A DNA stretch of 58,180 nucleotides, taken from contig JAMOZY010000015.1 in the NCBI GenBank assembly GCA_023667695.1, forward strand, positions 1 to 58,180, read 5' to 3'. The notes below the pieces were generated by a model, which was not told the DNA's origin, did no database searches, and saw nothing but the letters and a program-made list of their open reading frames with translations. The position numbers and the translations under genes were made by a program. Within the stretch, counting starts at the first letter, position 1. Every line of letters starts with the position of its first letter. The stretch comes from Clostridium sp. Its GTDB lineage: Bacteria; Bacillota; Clostridia; Lachnospirales; Lachnospiraceae. Positions 34,775-44,371 of this stretch are shown here, in pieces.

Positions 34775-35682
34775 TGGCAAAGCGGAGAGAAGAAGAGCCG
34801 GATGAAGGCTCACCAGCATGGATGAGTACATTCAGTGATTTGATGAACCTGTTATTGTGTTTCTTTGTATTGCTGTTTGCCAGTTCTACCATGGATGAAG
34901 GGAAGATACAGCAGATTGCAGCTTCCTTTCAGAATATATCCTTTTCTATTTTTAATCAGACGACGCAGATGATTCAGAATGGACAGATGGTCAGTGGAGG
35001 CGTTACCCAGCTGGAAGGCGTGCAATCCATGCTGGAGCAGGTGGGAAAAGCCGTAGACAGTAAGGATGGAGATGACTCCCGGGCAGATACTGATAACGGA
35101 CAGAATCCGGACAGCAATGCCCATGGTCAGGCAGGTGGTTTGGCAGCCATAGAAAAGGATGGCAAGCTGGATATGGAGGAGCTGCAAAGCCAGATGGAGC
35201 AGGTGGGGCTGGAACAGTCCCAAGAGATGTATACCGAAGTTTCAGAGGCTTTGGAAGATTTTACCATGGATGAACAGATACAGATGGATTACAATTACCA
35301 ATATGTAGAGCTGGATATGAATGGCGCTTTATTATTTGATACTGGTGATGCCGAATTAAAGGAAGAATCCTATGCATTCATGAACCGGATTGGTTCGGTT
35401 TTGGAAATGTATCCGGACAGCATTATTGAAATCGAAGGTCATACGGACAATGTTCCGATTCATACCTCCCGGTATGAGAGCAATCGGTATCTGTCTACAG
35501 CAAGAGCGACGAATGTATATGAGTATTTAATGGAGAATGCAAATCTGATCGATCCGAATATGAAGGTGGCGGGATATGGTGAAAGCCGTCCGGCTGTCTC
35601 CAATGATACACCGGAAGGCCGGGCCAGAAATCGACGGGTTGTAATAAAAATTTATAATCAGTTAACTTCATCACAGGAGTAA
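34774..35682 (+). CDS. motB: MotB, stator subunit
   Basis: MotB has a single membrane helix with the essential proton/ion-binding Asp22 (FSDLMNLLLCFFVLLFAS) and a C-terminal OmpA-like peptidoglycan-binding domain (IEIEGHTDNVPIH, STARATNVYEYL, RNRRVVIKI). 302 residues. A polar, Asp/Gln-rich linker of about 110 residues separates the two. It anchors the stator to the wall. Confidence 0.96.
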   Translation: MAKRREEEPDEGSPAWMSTFSDLMNLLLCFFVLLFASSTMDEGKIQQIAASFQNISFSIFNQTTQMIQNGQMVSGGVTQLEGVQSMLEQVGKAVDSKDGDDSRADTDNGQNPDSNAHGQAGGLAAIEKDGKLDMEELQSQMEQVGLEQSQEMYTEVSEALEDFTMDEQIQMDYNYQYVELDMNGALLFDTGDAELKEESYAFMNRIGSVLEMYPDSIIEIEGHTDNVPIHTSRYESNRYLSTARATNVYEYLMENANLIDPNMKVAGYGESRPAVSNDTPEGRARNRRVVIKIYNQLTSSQE

Positions 35683-35692
35683 GGAGAGCATT

Positions 35693-36226
35693 ATGAAAAA
35701 GAATTTAATCAGTGTTATTATTTTGGCTATCTGTATTGTGAATTTGGTTTTGAATGCATTGATGGTATTTGTATTCCTGCCAGCCATGAAAAAGACGGAT
35801 AATCTGGTAACGGAAATCGCTGCCATTCTGAATCTGGAGCTGGAGAAGGATGATACCATGGTTGGACCGGATATCAAGGATGCCAAGGCGTACAATGTAT
35901 CAGAACCGACCAGTATCAATCTGAAAAAGGATGGTCAGGATCAGAACAATGACGGAATCGAAGATGTTCACTGGGCAATGATTGGAATCTCCATATCCAT
36001 GGACGGAAGCGCCAAGGACTATGAGGATATTAATACAAAGCTTGCAGAAACGGAAAGCTGGGTATATGATGTAACCCGTAGTGTGGTGCAGGAATATACA
36101 TATGATGAAATCAATGACGCTGAGGTTCAGGCCAATGTGAAGAAGCAGATTACAGAAGGTCTCCGGGAGCGGTATCAGACAGATTGTATCTATGATGTGA
36201 CATTTAGCTCGTTTATGACACAGTAA
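35693..36226 (+). CDS. fliL: FliL-family stator-associated membrane protein
   Basis: The 177-residue protein has one N-terminal membrane segment (about 5-27) and an outer domain with the FliL pattern (RSVVQEYTYDEI, VKKQITEGLRERY, CIYDVTFSSFMTQ). FliL surrounds and stabilises stator units. The middle is more divergent than in Bacillus. Position between motB and fliM supports the call. Confidence 0.88.
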   Translation: MKKNLISVIILAICIVNLVLNALMVFVFLPAMKKTDNLVTEIAAILNLELEKDDTMVGPDIKDAKAYNVSEPTSINLKKDGQDQNNDGIEDVHWAMIGISISMDGSAKDYEDINTKLAETESWVYDVTRSVVQEYTYDEINDAEVQANVKKQITEGLRERYQTDCIYDVTFSSFMTQ

Positions 36227-36269
36227 CGGATATCCAGATGCTGTGAAACAGTGAAGGAGGCGAGTAATC

Positions 36270-37247
36270 ATGGGCGAAGTTCTGTCGCAAAACGAGATAG
36301 ACAATCTGTTGAAGCAGTTAAGTTCCGGTGAATTGGATGCAGAGGATTTTTCCGATGAACCGACTCAAAATATAAAGGATTATGATTTTGCCAGACCGAC
36401 AAAGTTCTCAAAAGAGCATTTGCGAACCTTGGAAATTATATTCGAACATTTTGGACGATTAATGTCTACGAACCTGCCTGCATATCTTCGTAAGAATGTT
36501 CAGGTTGAGGTTATGAATTCAGAAGCGGTTGTTTATTCTGAATTTTCCAACTCCCTGTCCAATCCGGTATTGTTTGGCGTAGTTGATTTTCAACCTTTAA
36601 AGGGAAATATTATTATAGAGCTTGCCACGAATCTGGGATTTGCCATTGTAGACCGGATGCTTGGCGGAACCGGAGAGCCTCTGGATAAGATGAGAGACTT
36701 TTCGGAAATCGAGTTGACGATTCTGGAACGGATTTTTACGATTTGTATTAATTTGCTTCAGGAACCTTGGAAAAATGTAGTAGAAATAGAACCCAGGCTG
36801 GAACGGATTGAGACAAACTCCCAATTCGTACAGATTATTTCACCCAGTGAGATGATAGCCATCGTGAGTATCAATGTAAAGATTGGAGACGTAGTCGGAA
36901 TGATGAATGTATGTCTTCCATTTCTGACCCTGGAGGATGTTATGGACCGGTTGAATACCAAATACTGGTACTCCACCATGCAGACTAGGGAGGAAAGCTC
37001 CTATATTGATGTCATTGAAACTGCGATATCAAAGGCACAGATTCCATTAAAGGCTGTGCTTGGCACCAGTGCAATTTCTGTAAATGACTTTGTAAATCTC
37101 CAAAGAGGTGATATAATTAAGGTAAGCCGGCAATATGAAGATGAATTGGATATTTACGTTGGTAATATCTTGAAATTCAAGGCTTTACCGGGCTCCGCTT
37201 CAGAGAATTATGCAGTAAAGATAACAAAAGTAATCAGAGAGGAGTAG
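36270..37247 (+). CDS. fliM: FliM, rotor switch protein
   Basis: FliM binds phosphorylated CheY and changes rotation. The 325-residue protein has the N-terminal CheY-binding peptide (LSQNEIDNLL), a CheC-like middle domain (LAYL-type core with GVVDFQPLKGNIIIE), and a C-terminal SpoA domain (LQRGDIIKVSRQYEDELDI). GAAGGAGG precedes the ATG. It is followed after 3 bases by fliY. Confidence 0.96.
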   Translation: MGEVLSQNEIDNLLKQLSSGELDAEDFSDEPTQNIKDYDFARPTKFSKEHLRTLEIIFEHFGRLMSTNLPAYLRKNVQVEVMNSEAVVYSEFSNSLSNPVLFGVVDFQPLKGNIIIELATNLGFAIVDRMLGGTGEPLDKMRDFSEIELTILERIFTICINLLQEPWKNVVEIEPRLERIETNSQFVQIISPSEMIAIVSINVKIGDVVGMMNVCLPFLTLEDVMDRLNTKYWYSTMQTREESSYIDVIETAISKAQIPLKAVLGTSAISVNDFVNLQRGDIIKVSRQYEDELDIYVGNILKFKALPGSASENYAVKITKVIREE

Positions 37248-37250
37248 GGT

Positions 37251-38420
37251 ATGGACGGTATGTTATCGCAAGAAGAAATCAATGCTTTGCTGGGTGGCCT
37301 GTCAGAGGATTCGACTTCTGAACAGCCATCGAACATGACTGAATTCTCCCAGGAACAAAAGGATATACTTGGAGAGATTTCCAATATATGTATGGGCACG
37401 GCAGCGACAAATTTATATTCCCTGGTCAATCAAAAGGTAGTCATCAGTACACCATCAGTCAGTTGTTGTACCTGGGATGATTTATCAAGGGAATATGGTG
37501 TACCCAGTGTTTTCATTAATATTGCGTATATAGAAGGAATTCAGGGTAATAACCTCCTTATCTTAAAGGAGGATGATGTAAAGATTATTACAGACCTGAT
37601 GATGGGAGGTGACGGAACCAATCTGGTCGATACTCTTTCTGACCTGCATTTAAGTGCAATCTGCGAGGCCATGAATCAGATGATGGGGGCAGCCTCAACT
37701 TCGATGTCTTCCATGCTGAACCGAAAGATTGATATCAGCCCGCCGGAAGCAGAGTACCTGCAGCTTGGCACGGATCAGCTGGGAAGCGTGGTGGAACAGT
37801 TTCAGGGGAAGGAATTTGTAAAGGTTTCCCTGAAAATGGAAATCGGTGATTTGGTAGATTCCAACATCATGCAGTTGTATCTGGTAGATTTTGCAAAGGA
37901 ATTATGTGAAGTGTTTGCTGCCAGCCTTGATACACCGGAACCGGAGCCTGCACCAGCACCGGCACAGCCAGCGCCGCAGCCGGAACCACAGCCGATGCAG
38001 CAGATGCCACAAATGCCGCAAATGCAGCAGATGCCGCCTATGATGGAACAACCGCAGATGATGCCTTATGGACAGGTGCCATATGGATATGGAATGCCGC
38101 CGGGGCCGAATGTGAATGTGCAGCCGGTACAGTTCCAAAGCTTTGCACCACCCGGACCAAATCCGGTTACTCAACAGGAAAATATTGATTTGATTATGGA
38201 TGTCCCGTTGGAGGTAACGGTGGAGCTGGGACGCACCCGAAAGTCCATCAAGGAAATCCTGGAGTTTTCACCGGGTACGATTGTGGAGCTGGATAAGATA
38301 GCGGGAGAACCAATTGATGTTTTAGTAAATGGTAAGATGGTTGCCAAGGGAGAAGTTGTAGTCATTGAAGAAAGCTTTGGTATCCGGATTACAGATATAG
38401 TAAAAACAAAAATGATTTAG
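37251..38420 (+). CDS. fliY: FliY, switch protein with CheY-P phosphatase domain
   Basis: FliY fuses a CheC-type phosphatase to a FliN/SpoA domain. The 389-residue protein has an N-terminal FliM-like peptide (MLSQEEINALLGGL), two phosphatase motifs (Glu42/Asn45 and Glu139/Asn142), a long Pro/Met/Gln-rich linker (about 228-308) and the FliN domain (PLEVTVELGRTRKSIKEIL, ITDIVKTKM). It removes phosphate from CheY at the motor and completes the C ring. The linker is unusually rich in Met. Confidence 0.95.
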   Translation: MDGMLSQEEINALLGGLSEDSTSEQPSNMTEFSQEQKDILGEISNICMGTAATNLYSLVNQKVVISTPSVSCCTWDDLSREYGVPSVFINIAYIEGIQGNNLLILKEDDVKIITDLMMGGDGTNLVDTLSDLHLSAICEAMNQMMGAASTSMSSMLNRKIDISPPEAEYLQLGTDQLGSVVEQFQGKEFVKVSLKMEIGDLVDSNIMQLYLVDFAKELCEVFAASLDTPEPEPAPAPAQPAPQPEPQPMQQMPQMPQMQQMPPMMEQPQMMPYGQVPYGYGMPPGPNVNVQPVQFQSFAPPGPNPVTQQENIDLIMDVPLEVTVELGRTRKSIKEILEFSPGTIVELDKIAGEPIDVLVNGKMVAKGEVVVIEESFGIRITDIVKTKMI

Positions 38421-38439
38421 TGTAAAGAGGAGAAAATAG

Positions 38440-38802
38440 ATGGCAAAGAATATTTTAATTTGTGATGATGCAGCGTTTATGCGAATGATGATTAAGGATA
38501 TCCTTACAAAGAACGGCTATAATGTTGCCGGCGAAGCGGAAAATGGAGCAAAGGCCGTTGAAAAGTATCAGGAAACCAAGCCGGATTTGGTACTGATGGA
38601 TATCACCATGCCGGAGATGGATGGCATTCAGGCGTTAAAGAAGATTAAGCAGATGGACCCCAATGCTAATGTTGTTATGTGTTCTGCTATGGGACAGCAG
38701 GCAATGGTTATTGAATCCATTCAGTCTGGCGCCAGGGACTTTATCGTAAAACCATTCCAGCCGGAGCGTGTATTAGAAGCGGTTAAGAAGGCTGTAGAAT
38801 AA
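38440..38802 (+). CDS. cheY: CheY, flagellar response regulator
   Basis: The 120-residue lone receiver has Asp9-Asp10, phosphoacceptor Asp54 (LMDITMP), CSAMG and IVKPFQP. Its place directly after fliM-fliY, as in Bacillus subtilis, marks it as the motor-binding CheY. It is probably phosphorylated by CheA at 48210. Distinct from the receiver at 10754. Confidence 0.96.
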   Translation: MAKNILICDDAAFMRMMIKDILTKNGYNVAGEAENGAKAVEKYQETKPDLVLMDITMPEMDGIQALKKIKQMDPNANVVMCSAMGQQAMVIESIQSGARDFIVKPFQPERVLEAVKKAVE

Positions 38803-38803
38803 T

Positions 38804-39187
38804 ATGATTTTTCTGACCGGTAGTGGCAATGCCCTTGAGGGCTTTATACAATTGGTTGTTGTTTTGATTATGTTTCTTTTTGTATTGGCTTTGGCGTATT
38901 TGACAGCCAGGTTTGCAGGAAGATTTCAAAGCAATATCCAAAGCCGCAGCAATATTCGAATTATAGAAACTGCCCGGCTTGGTAACAACAAGTATGTGCA
39001 GATTATAAAGGTGGGCAGTCGATATATTGCGATTGGTGTTGGAAAAGATACCGTAGCTTTTCTGACGCAGCTGGATGAAGACGAGTTGAACCTGGAGGCT
39101 TTGGAGGATAAAACAAAAGGAAGCTTTAAGGATATTCTTTCTCAGCTTCAGAAAAAAAAGGATGAGAATGATACAGATGAAACGTAA
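38804..39187 (+). CDS. fliO: FliO, export gate assembly protein
   Basis: The 127-residue protein has a membrane segment near the N terminus (about 14-34) and the FliO/FliZ pattern IRIIETARLGNNKYVQIIKV. It helps FliP assemble into the export gate. It starts one base after the cheY stop, with a weak ribosome site, so translation is probably coupled to cheY. Confidence 0.92.
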   Translation: MIFLTGSGNALEGFIQLVVVLIMFLFVLALAYLTARFAGRFQSNIQSRSNIRIIETARLGNNKYVQIIKVGSRYIAIGVGKDTVAFLTQLDEDELNLEALEDKTKGSFKDILSQLQKKKDENDTDET

Positions 39188-40013
39188 TACTTTTCGCATT
39201 ACTATAAAACAGTGTCTGGCAGTGTTTGCAGTTGTGTTTGCTTTACTGCTTTGTTGTAATACCCAGTCCATGGCGGCTGAGATAACGAATCCGGATGGGG
39301 AATCAGAGGAAGCAACAGAGGATGTGGGCATCACAGATCCATTGAATCTGAGTCTTACCATGAATACGGATGGCGATGAAGGAACATTGTCAGGTACTTT
39401 ACAAATGCTGTTGGTTTTAACAGTTATTTCATTAGCTCCGTCAATTCTTGTTATGATGACGTCCTTTACCCGGATTATTGTGGTACTGCATTTTATAAGG
39501 ACGGCAATGGGTCTGACTACAACACCCCCTAACAATGTACTGATAGGGCTATCCTTGTTTTTGACCTTTTTTATTATGGCTCCGGTTTTTTCCAGAGTCA
39601 ATACAGAAGCCTTAGAACCCTTCAGTGAAGGGGAGATGACCCAGGAGGAAGCCTTAGAAGCCGCGATGCAGCCGATGCGGGATTTTATGTTTAACAATAC
39701 CAGAGATGAGGATGTCCAATTGTTTTTGGATATTGCAGAAATTGATACCGTCAATTCCTGGGATGATATTCCGACTACGGTTATCATTCCGGCATTTATT
39801 ATCAGTGAACTGAGGAAGGCATTTATCATAGGCTTTTTGATTTACATTCCATTCCTTGTGATTGATATGGTCGTAGCCTCTACCCTGATGTCCATGGGTA
39901 TGATGATGCTGCCGCCTACGACGATTTCCATGCCCTTTAAGGTGCTGCTGTTTATAATGGCGGATGGCTGGAATCTGATTATTGGTCAGCTAGTGCAGTC
40001 CTTTATACTCTGA
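39168..40013 (+). CDS. fliP: FliP, flagellar export gate protein
   Basis: FliP with FliQ and FliR forms the export gate. The sequence shows an N-terminal signal peptide (ending near SMAAE), then TSFTRIIVVLHFIRTAMG, the PPNNVLIGLSLFLTFF segment and the C-terminal IPFLVIDMVVASTLMSMGMM region. Three in-frame ATGs compete (39162, 39168, 39177); 39168 has the best spacing to AAGGA. It overlaps the fliO end by about 20 bases. Confidence 0.95.
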   Translation: MIQMKRNTFRITIKQCLAVFAVVFALLLCCNTQSMAAEITNPDGESEEATEDVGITDPLNLSLTMNTDGDEGTLSGTLQMLLVLTVISLAPSILVMMTSFTRIIVVLHFIRTAMGLTTTPPNNVLIGLSLFLTFFIMAPVFSRVNTEALEPFSEGEMTQEEALEAAMQPMRDFMFNNTRDEDVQLFLDIAEIDTVNSWDDIPTTVIIPAFIISELRKAFIIGFLIYIPFLVIDMVVASTLMSMGMMMLPPTTISMPFKVLLFIMADGWNLIIGQLVQSFIL

Positions 40014-40023
40014 CCTTCCGACT

Positions 40024-40080
40024 CTGAGGCAAAGACCTCGGTATAAAGTATATCCGGACCCGGTTGAAATCGAGGGTCCG
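40024..40080 (+). promoter_or_regulatory. Two hairpins in the fliP-fliQ gap
   Basis: CTGAGG/CCTCGG (40024-40029 with 40036-40041) and CGGACCC/GGGTCCG (40055-40061 with 40074-40080, with a further GGT/ATC inside). No T tract follows. In an operon with gaps mostly under 30 bases this 87-base structured spacer stands out and may control processing or the low dose of FliQ/FliR. Confidence 0.45.
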
Positions 40081-40100
40081 TAGAAGAGAGGCGATAGCAA

Positions 40101-40373
40101 ATGACAAGTGATATTGTAATTGATATAGCAAGAGAGGCCCTGTGGCTGATTGTGAAATGTGCAGCTCCCATGCTTTTGGTTTCACTGATCATTGGTTTAA
40201 CGGTAAGTATTTTCCAGACCGTAACCTCTATTCAGGAGCAGACCCTGACCTTTGTTCCTAAAATGCTTGGAATTTTTCTGACCCTGATGATTTGCGGCGG
40301 CTGGATTTTGAACAATATTATTGAGTTTATCCAGAGATTGTACAGCATGTTTGGCGTTTATGCCAATATGTGA
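40101..40373 (+). CDS. fliQ: FliQ, flagellar export gate protein
   Basis: The 90-residue protein has two membrane helices (MLLVSLIIGLTVSIFQ region and MLGIFLTLMICGGWIL region) and the family motif TSIQEQTLTFVPK. It is a gate component with FliP and FliR. AGAGAGGCGA precedes the ATG. Confidence 0.96.
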   Translation: MTSDIVIDIAREALWLIVKCAAPMLLVSLIIGLTVSIFQTVTSIQEQTLTFVPKMLGIFLTLMICGGWILNNIIEFIQRLYSMFGVYANM

Positions 40374-40381
40374 GGTAGCCT

Positions 40382-41161
40382 ATGCTTTCTACGAGCTTTT
40401 CGATTTATCATTTGGAGTTTTATCTGCTTATTTTTATCCGGATTGCCGGTGTAGTCAGCGTGGCTCCCTTTTATGGCTTACGAGGGGTTCCCAGGAGGAT
40501 TCGGGCGGGACTTGGCTTATGTATCGCTTTGGTTGTGGCCTCGGTGGTGGAATATAGGCCCCTTGCATATACCACTCTGATTGGCTTTTCCTTTTTACTG
40601 ATTAAGGAATTGCTGGTTGGTCTATCGGTGGGATATGCGGCGAATCTTTGTTTTTCCATTGTGAATCTCAGCGGTATGTTCATTGACCGGGAAATTGGTC
40701 TGACTATGGTAACGGCCTTTGATCCGACGACGAATTCCAATGCAACGATTTCCGCTGATTTTTATAATTATATGATCCTGTTAATCATGCTTTGCTCCAA
40801 CATGCATTATTTTGTAATTTCTGCGATTTGTGATTCCTTTCAGGTGATTCCGGTAGGCGGCGCCCTGTATAACGGAGAAGCCGTATATTCGATTGCCATG
40901 GCATTGATTCAGGAGTATTTTATAATTGCATTCCGGATTGCACTGCCGATTTTCATCAGCATCACCTTATGCAATGTGATTTTGGGAATTCTGGCAAAAA
41001 TAGCGCCTCAGATGAACATGTTTTCTGTTGGTATTGAGTTAAAGCTGCTGCTGGGTCTGGTGGTTATGGTTTCCACCGTATTTTTCATTCCGGCCATTAC
41101 GGAGCGGATTTATGATTTGATGGAACAGGTAGTGTTAAATTTACTGCGTACGATGTATTGA
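40382..41161 (+). CDS. fliR: FliR, flagellar export gate protein
   Basis: The 259-residue protein has about six membrane segments. It shows FIRIAGVVSVAPFYGLRGVP near the N terminus, GLSVGYAANLCFS and the GLVVMVSTVFFIPAI end. It is the third gate subunit. A weak ribosome site (GAGGTAG) suggests coupling to fliQ, 8 bases upstream. Confidence 0.96.
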   Translation: MLSTSFSIYHLEFYLLIFIRIAGVVSVAPFYGLRGVPRRIRAGLGLCIALVVASVVEYRPLAYTTLIGFSFLLIKELLVGLSVGYAANLCFSIVNLSGMFIDREIGLTMVTAFDPTTNSNATISADFYNYMILLIMLCSNMHYFVISAICDSFQVIPVGGALYNGEAVYSIAMALIQEYFIIAFRIALPIFISITLCNVILGILAKIAPQMNMFSVGIELKLLLGLVVMVSTVFFIPAITERIYDLMEQVVLNLLRTMY

Positions 41162-41187
41162 GATTGGCAGAAGATGAGGACATGACG

Positions 41188-42291
41188 ATGAGAATGAGAT
41201 ATAATCTTCAGTTTTTTGCAAAGGAAGGTCCCGGCGGGGAAAAGACCGAGGATGCCACACCGAAGAAAATTAAGGATTCCAGAAAGGAAGGCTCGGTTGC
41301 AAAAAGTAAGGAACTGAACAATGCGATTTCCTTACTGGCATTGTTTCTGACCCTGCGGTTTGGCGTCAGCTTTGTAGGGAATCGTCTGGTCATAGTATTT
41401 CCCAAATATTTGGGGCAGATGAACAGCCTATTGAGTAATGATTTTAATATTCCTGCCGTATTGAATATATTGACGGAGCTGGCAAAGGATGTCGTAATCA
41501 TTACTGCTCCTTTTTTACTGGTTGGCGTGATAATTGCATTTTTGTCTAACAAGGTGCAGTTCAAATGGATGGTAACGGCAAAGCCCATGATGCCAAAGCT
41601 GAATAAAATCAGTCCAATTAGTGGATTTAAGCGGATATTTTCCGGCCGCGCCCTGTTTGATTTGGTAAAAACCATTGTTGAAATGATATTGATTGGATAT
41701 GTTGCTTACCAGGTTCTGGTGGCTCATTCCAATGAACTGTTTGTATTATATGATGTATCCATCCAGCAGGCCTTAAGCATCCTGATGAATGTTATCTGGG
41801 ATTTGGGCATAAAGATATGTATTGTCATGATAATTGTAGGCTTTGCGGATTTCCTGTATCAGAGATATAAGCATAAGCAGGATTTGAAGATGACCAAGCA
41901 GGAAGTAAAGGATGAATATAAGAATTCAGAGGGAGACCCCCAGATTAAGGGAAAGCAGAAGCAGAGAATGCGTCAGGCCTCCCAGAGGAGAATGATGGCA
42001 AGTGTACCAGAGGCGGATGTGGTTATTACCAATCCCACCCATTTTGCAGTGGCCCTGCGGTATGACGCAAATGAGCATAGCGCTCCGGTGGTAACCGCAA
42101 AGGGTACTGACTTTCTGGCGGCAAAGATAAAGGAAGTTGCAAGGGAACACGGTGTGGAAATCGTAGAGGATAAGGCACTGGCCCGGATGCTGTATTATAA
42201 TGTAGAGCTGGACCGGGAGATACCGCCGGAATTGTATAAGGCAGTCGCTGATATTCTGGCCTATGTATATAACCTGAAGAAAGCAGGCTGA
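41188..42291 (+). CDS. flhB: FlhB, export substrate-specificity switch
   Basis: FlhB switches export from rod/hook to filament proteins after self-cleavage. The protein has 367 residues from the ATG at 41188 (GATGAGGA upstream; ATGs at 41182 and 41194 are alternatives). It opens with the family segment EKTEDATPKKIKDSRKEG, has four membrane segments, and carries the autocleavage motif NPTH (about 282-285) in its cytoplasmic domain. Confidence 0.95.
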   Translation: MRMRYNLQFFAKEGPGGEKTEDATPKKIKDSRKEGSVAKSKELNNAISLLALFLTLRFGVSFVGNRLVIVFPKYLGQMNSLLSNDFNIPAVLNILTELAKDVVIITAPFLLVGVIIAFLSNKVQFKWMVTAKPMMPKLNKISPISGFKRIFSGRALFDLVKTIVEMILIGYVAYQVLVAHSNELFVLYDVSIQQALSILMNVIWDLGIKICIVMIIVGFADFLYQRYKHKQDLKMTKQEVKDEYKNSEGDPQIKGKQKQRMRQASQRRMMASVPEADVVITNPTHFAVALRYDANEHSAPVVTAKGTDFLAAKIKEVAREHGVEIVEDKALARMLYYNVELDREIPPELYKAVADILAYVYNLKKAG

Positions 42292-42319
42292 GGAATCGAT
42301 TGACAGAAGGAGGACAACG

Positions 42320-44371
42320 ATGAAAGTGAAATTTAACAGTAGTATTTTCTTAGGAATATACTTATTACTGGCTGTTATTTTCATGATTGTTCCAATGAAT
42401 TCTATTGTTTTGGACGTCTTGATTACCTTCAACCTCACCATTGCAATGGTTGTATTATTCAACTGTATTTTTGCAAAGGAAACCCTGGCTATGTCAAGCT
42501 TTCCTACGATTTTGCTGTTTACGACCATCTTTCGGATTGCCTTAAATATTTCTTCCACCCGACTGATTTTAATGACCGGTGAGCCGGGAAATGTTGTTAC
42601 CACCTTTGGGCAATTCGTAGGCGGCGGCAATCTGGTCATCGGCTTCATTATCTTTATCGTATTGCTGATTGTGCAGATGCTGGTTATCAATAAAGGTTCG
42701 GAGCGTGTATCCGAGGTAACGGCGCGGTTTACCCTGGATGCTATGCCTGGTAAACAGATGGCCATTGATGCGGACCTGAGTACCGGGGCTATTTCAGACC
42801 GGGAGGCTATTGAACGAAGACAGAAGATTCAGGAGGAAGCTTCTTTCTTTGGTTCCATGGATGGTGCGACCAAGTATGTTAAGGGAGATGCTACGGCTGG
42901 TCTGATTATTACCGCCATTAACCTGGTAGGCGGAATTGTAACCGGTATGATTTGGCAGGGAATGACTATACAGGATGCATTGAGTAAATATGCAATCCTG
43001 ACCATTGGTGACGGTTTGGTTTCCCAGCTTCCGTCTCTGTTGATTTCTCTGGCTACCGGTGTTATCGTTACCAAGGCATCCAAGGAAGCGGAGCTTGGGG
43101 ATATTATTTTCGCCCAGCTGTTCCAGTCTGGAAGGGTTATGTATGTGGTAGGCGGTGCCTTGTGCTTTTTAGGTATTTTTACGCCTTTGAATCCGGTTAT
43201 TTATGTAGGCTTTGGTCTGGGAATGATTGTACTGGGCCGCCTGCTCAGTACCAGGAAAGAGACCATGGAAATCGAGGAGGAGGTAGAAGCGGAAGAGGTA
43301 GAGGCCGATCAGGTAAGACGGCATGAGAATGTCAACACCCTGCTTCAGGTGGACCCAATCGAGCTGGAATTTGGTTATGGAATCATTCCTCTTGCCGATG
43401 TGAACCAGGGCGGCGACCTGTTAGACCGTGTAGTTATGATTCGGCGGCAGATTGCCCTGGAGTTAGGTGCTGTAGTACCAATCATACGACTGCGGGATAA
43501 TATTCAGTTGAATCCCAATCAGTATATTATTAAGATTAAGGGAATCCAGGTCAGCGAAGGGGAAATTCTCTTCGATCATTATATGGCAATGAATCCGGGG
43601 TATGTGGAGGAAGAAGTAACCGGTATTCCGACCTTTGAGCCTTCCTTCCATCTGCCGGCAGTCTGGATTACAGAGTCCCAGCGGGAACGGGCGGAATCCT
43701 ATGGATATACCGTGGTTGACCCGCCTTCGATTATTGCGACCCATTTGACCGAGGTCATTCGTTCTCATCTGGATGAGCTGCTGACCCGTCAGGATGTTCA
43801 GAACCTGATTAATAATATCAAAGAAAATAATACGACTCTGGTAGATGAATTGATGCCGAAGCTCTTAAATGTAGGTGAGATTCAGAAGGTGCTGCAGAAT
43901 CTGTTACGAGAGGGCATTTCCATTCGTGATTTGGTTACCATATTCGAAATCCTGGCGGACCATGCTGCCAGTACCCGGGATACGGATGTTCTGACGGAAT
44001 ATGTCCGCCAGGGATTAAAGCGTGCGATTTCCGGTAAGTTCTTTGGTATGGAGGAGACCACATCCGTTATTACGCTGGACCCAAAGATTGAGCAGGATAT
44101 TATGGCTTCCGTAAAGCAGACCGAGCAGGGGGCTTATCTGACCCTGGACCCGGATACCACAAAGCGGATTTTAACCGCCACGGAAAAGGAAGTGGCCAAA
44201 ATGGAAGAAGCGGGACAGACGCCGATTATCATTACATCGCCGATTGTCCGTATGTATTTTAAGAAATTAACCAGCGATTATTTCAAGAATCTGATTGTGA
44301 TTTCGTACAATGAGATTGAGTCAAATGTAGAATTACAGTCAATAGGGATGGTGACAATCGATGATAATTAA
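42320..44371 (+). CDS. flhA: FlhA, flagellar export gate platform protein
   Basis: The 683-residue protein has seven or eight membrane segments in the first half, the conserved FHIPEP-type loop region (FTLDAMPGKQMAIDADLSTG), and a large cytoplasmic domain that forms the nonameric ring (ELEFGYGIIPLAD, LVTIFEILADHAASTRD). It docks chaperone-substrate complexes. A strong AGAAGGAGG site precedes it; it overlaps flhF by 11 bases. Confidence 0.97.
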   Translation: MKVKFNSSIFLGIYLLLAVIFMIVPMNSIVLDVLITFNLTIAMVVLFNCIFAKETLAMSSFPTILLFTTIFRIALNISSTRLILMTGEPGNVVTTFGQFVGGGNLVIGFIIFIVLLIVQMLVINKGSERVSEVTARFTLDAMPGKQMAIDADLSTGAISDREAIERRQKIQEEASFFGSMDGATKYVKGDATAGLIITAINLVGGIVTGMIWQGMTIQDALSKYAILTIGDGLVSQLPSLLISLATGVIVTKASKEAELGDIIFAQLFQSGRVMYVVGGALCFLGIFTPLNPVIYVGFGLGMIVLGRLLSTRKETMEIEEEVEAEEVEADQVRRHENVNTLLQVDPIELEFGYGIIPLADVNQGGDLLDRVVMIRRQIALELGAVVPIIRLRDNIQLNPNQYIIKIKGIQVSEGEILFDHYMAMNPGYVEEEVTGIPTFEPSFHLPAVWITESQRERAESYGYTVVDPPSIIATHLTEVIRSHLDELLTRQDVQNLINNIKENNTTLVDELMPKLLNVGEIQKVLQNLLREGISIRDLVTIFEILADHAASTRDTDVLTEYVRQGLKRAISGKFFGMEETTSVITLDPKIEQDIMASVKQTEQGAYLTLDPDTTKRILTATEKEVAKMEEAGQTPIIITSPIVRMYFKKLTSDYFKNLIVISYNEIESNVELQSIGMVTIDDN

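Noticed and set aside
38783-39829. Long - strand open frame (348 codons) opposite fliO-fliP
   Set aside because: It is antisense to two clear export genes, lacks a ribosome site, and its product has a Ser/Ile/Thr-heavy composition typical of a frame read backward through membrane-protein codons.
40482-40740. Frames overlapping fliR on both strands
   Set aside because: Shadows of an unmistakable fliR.
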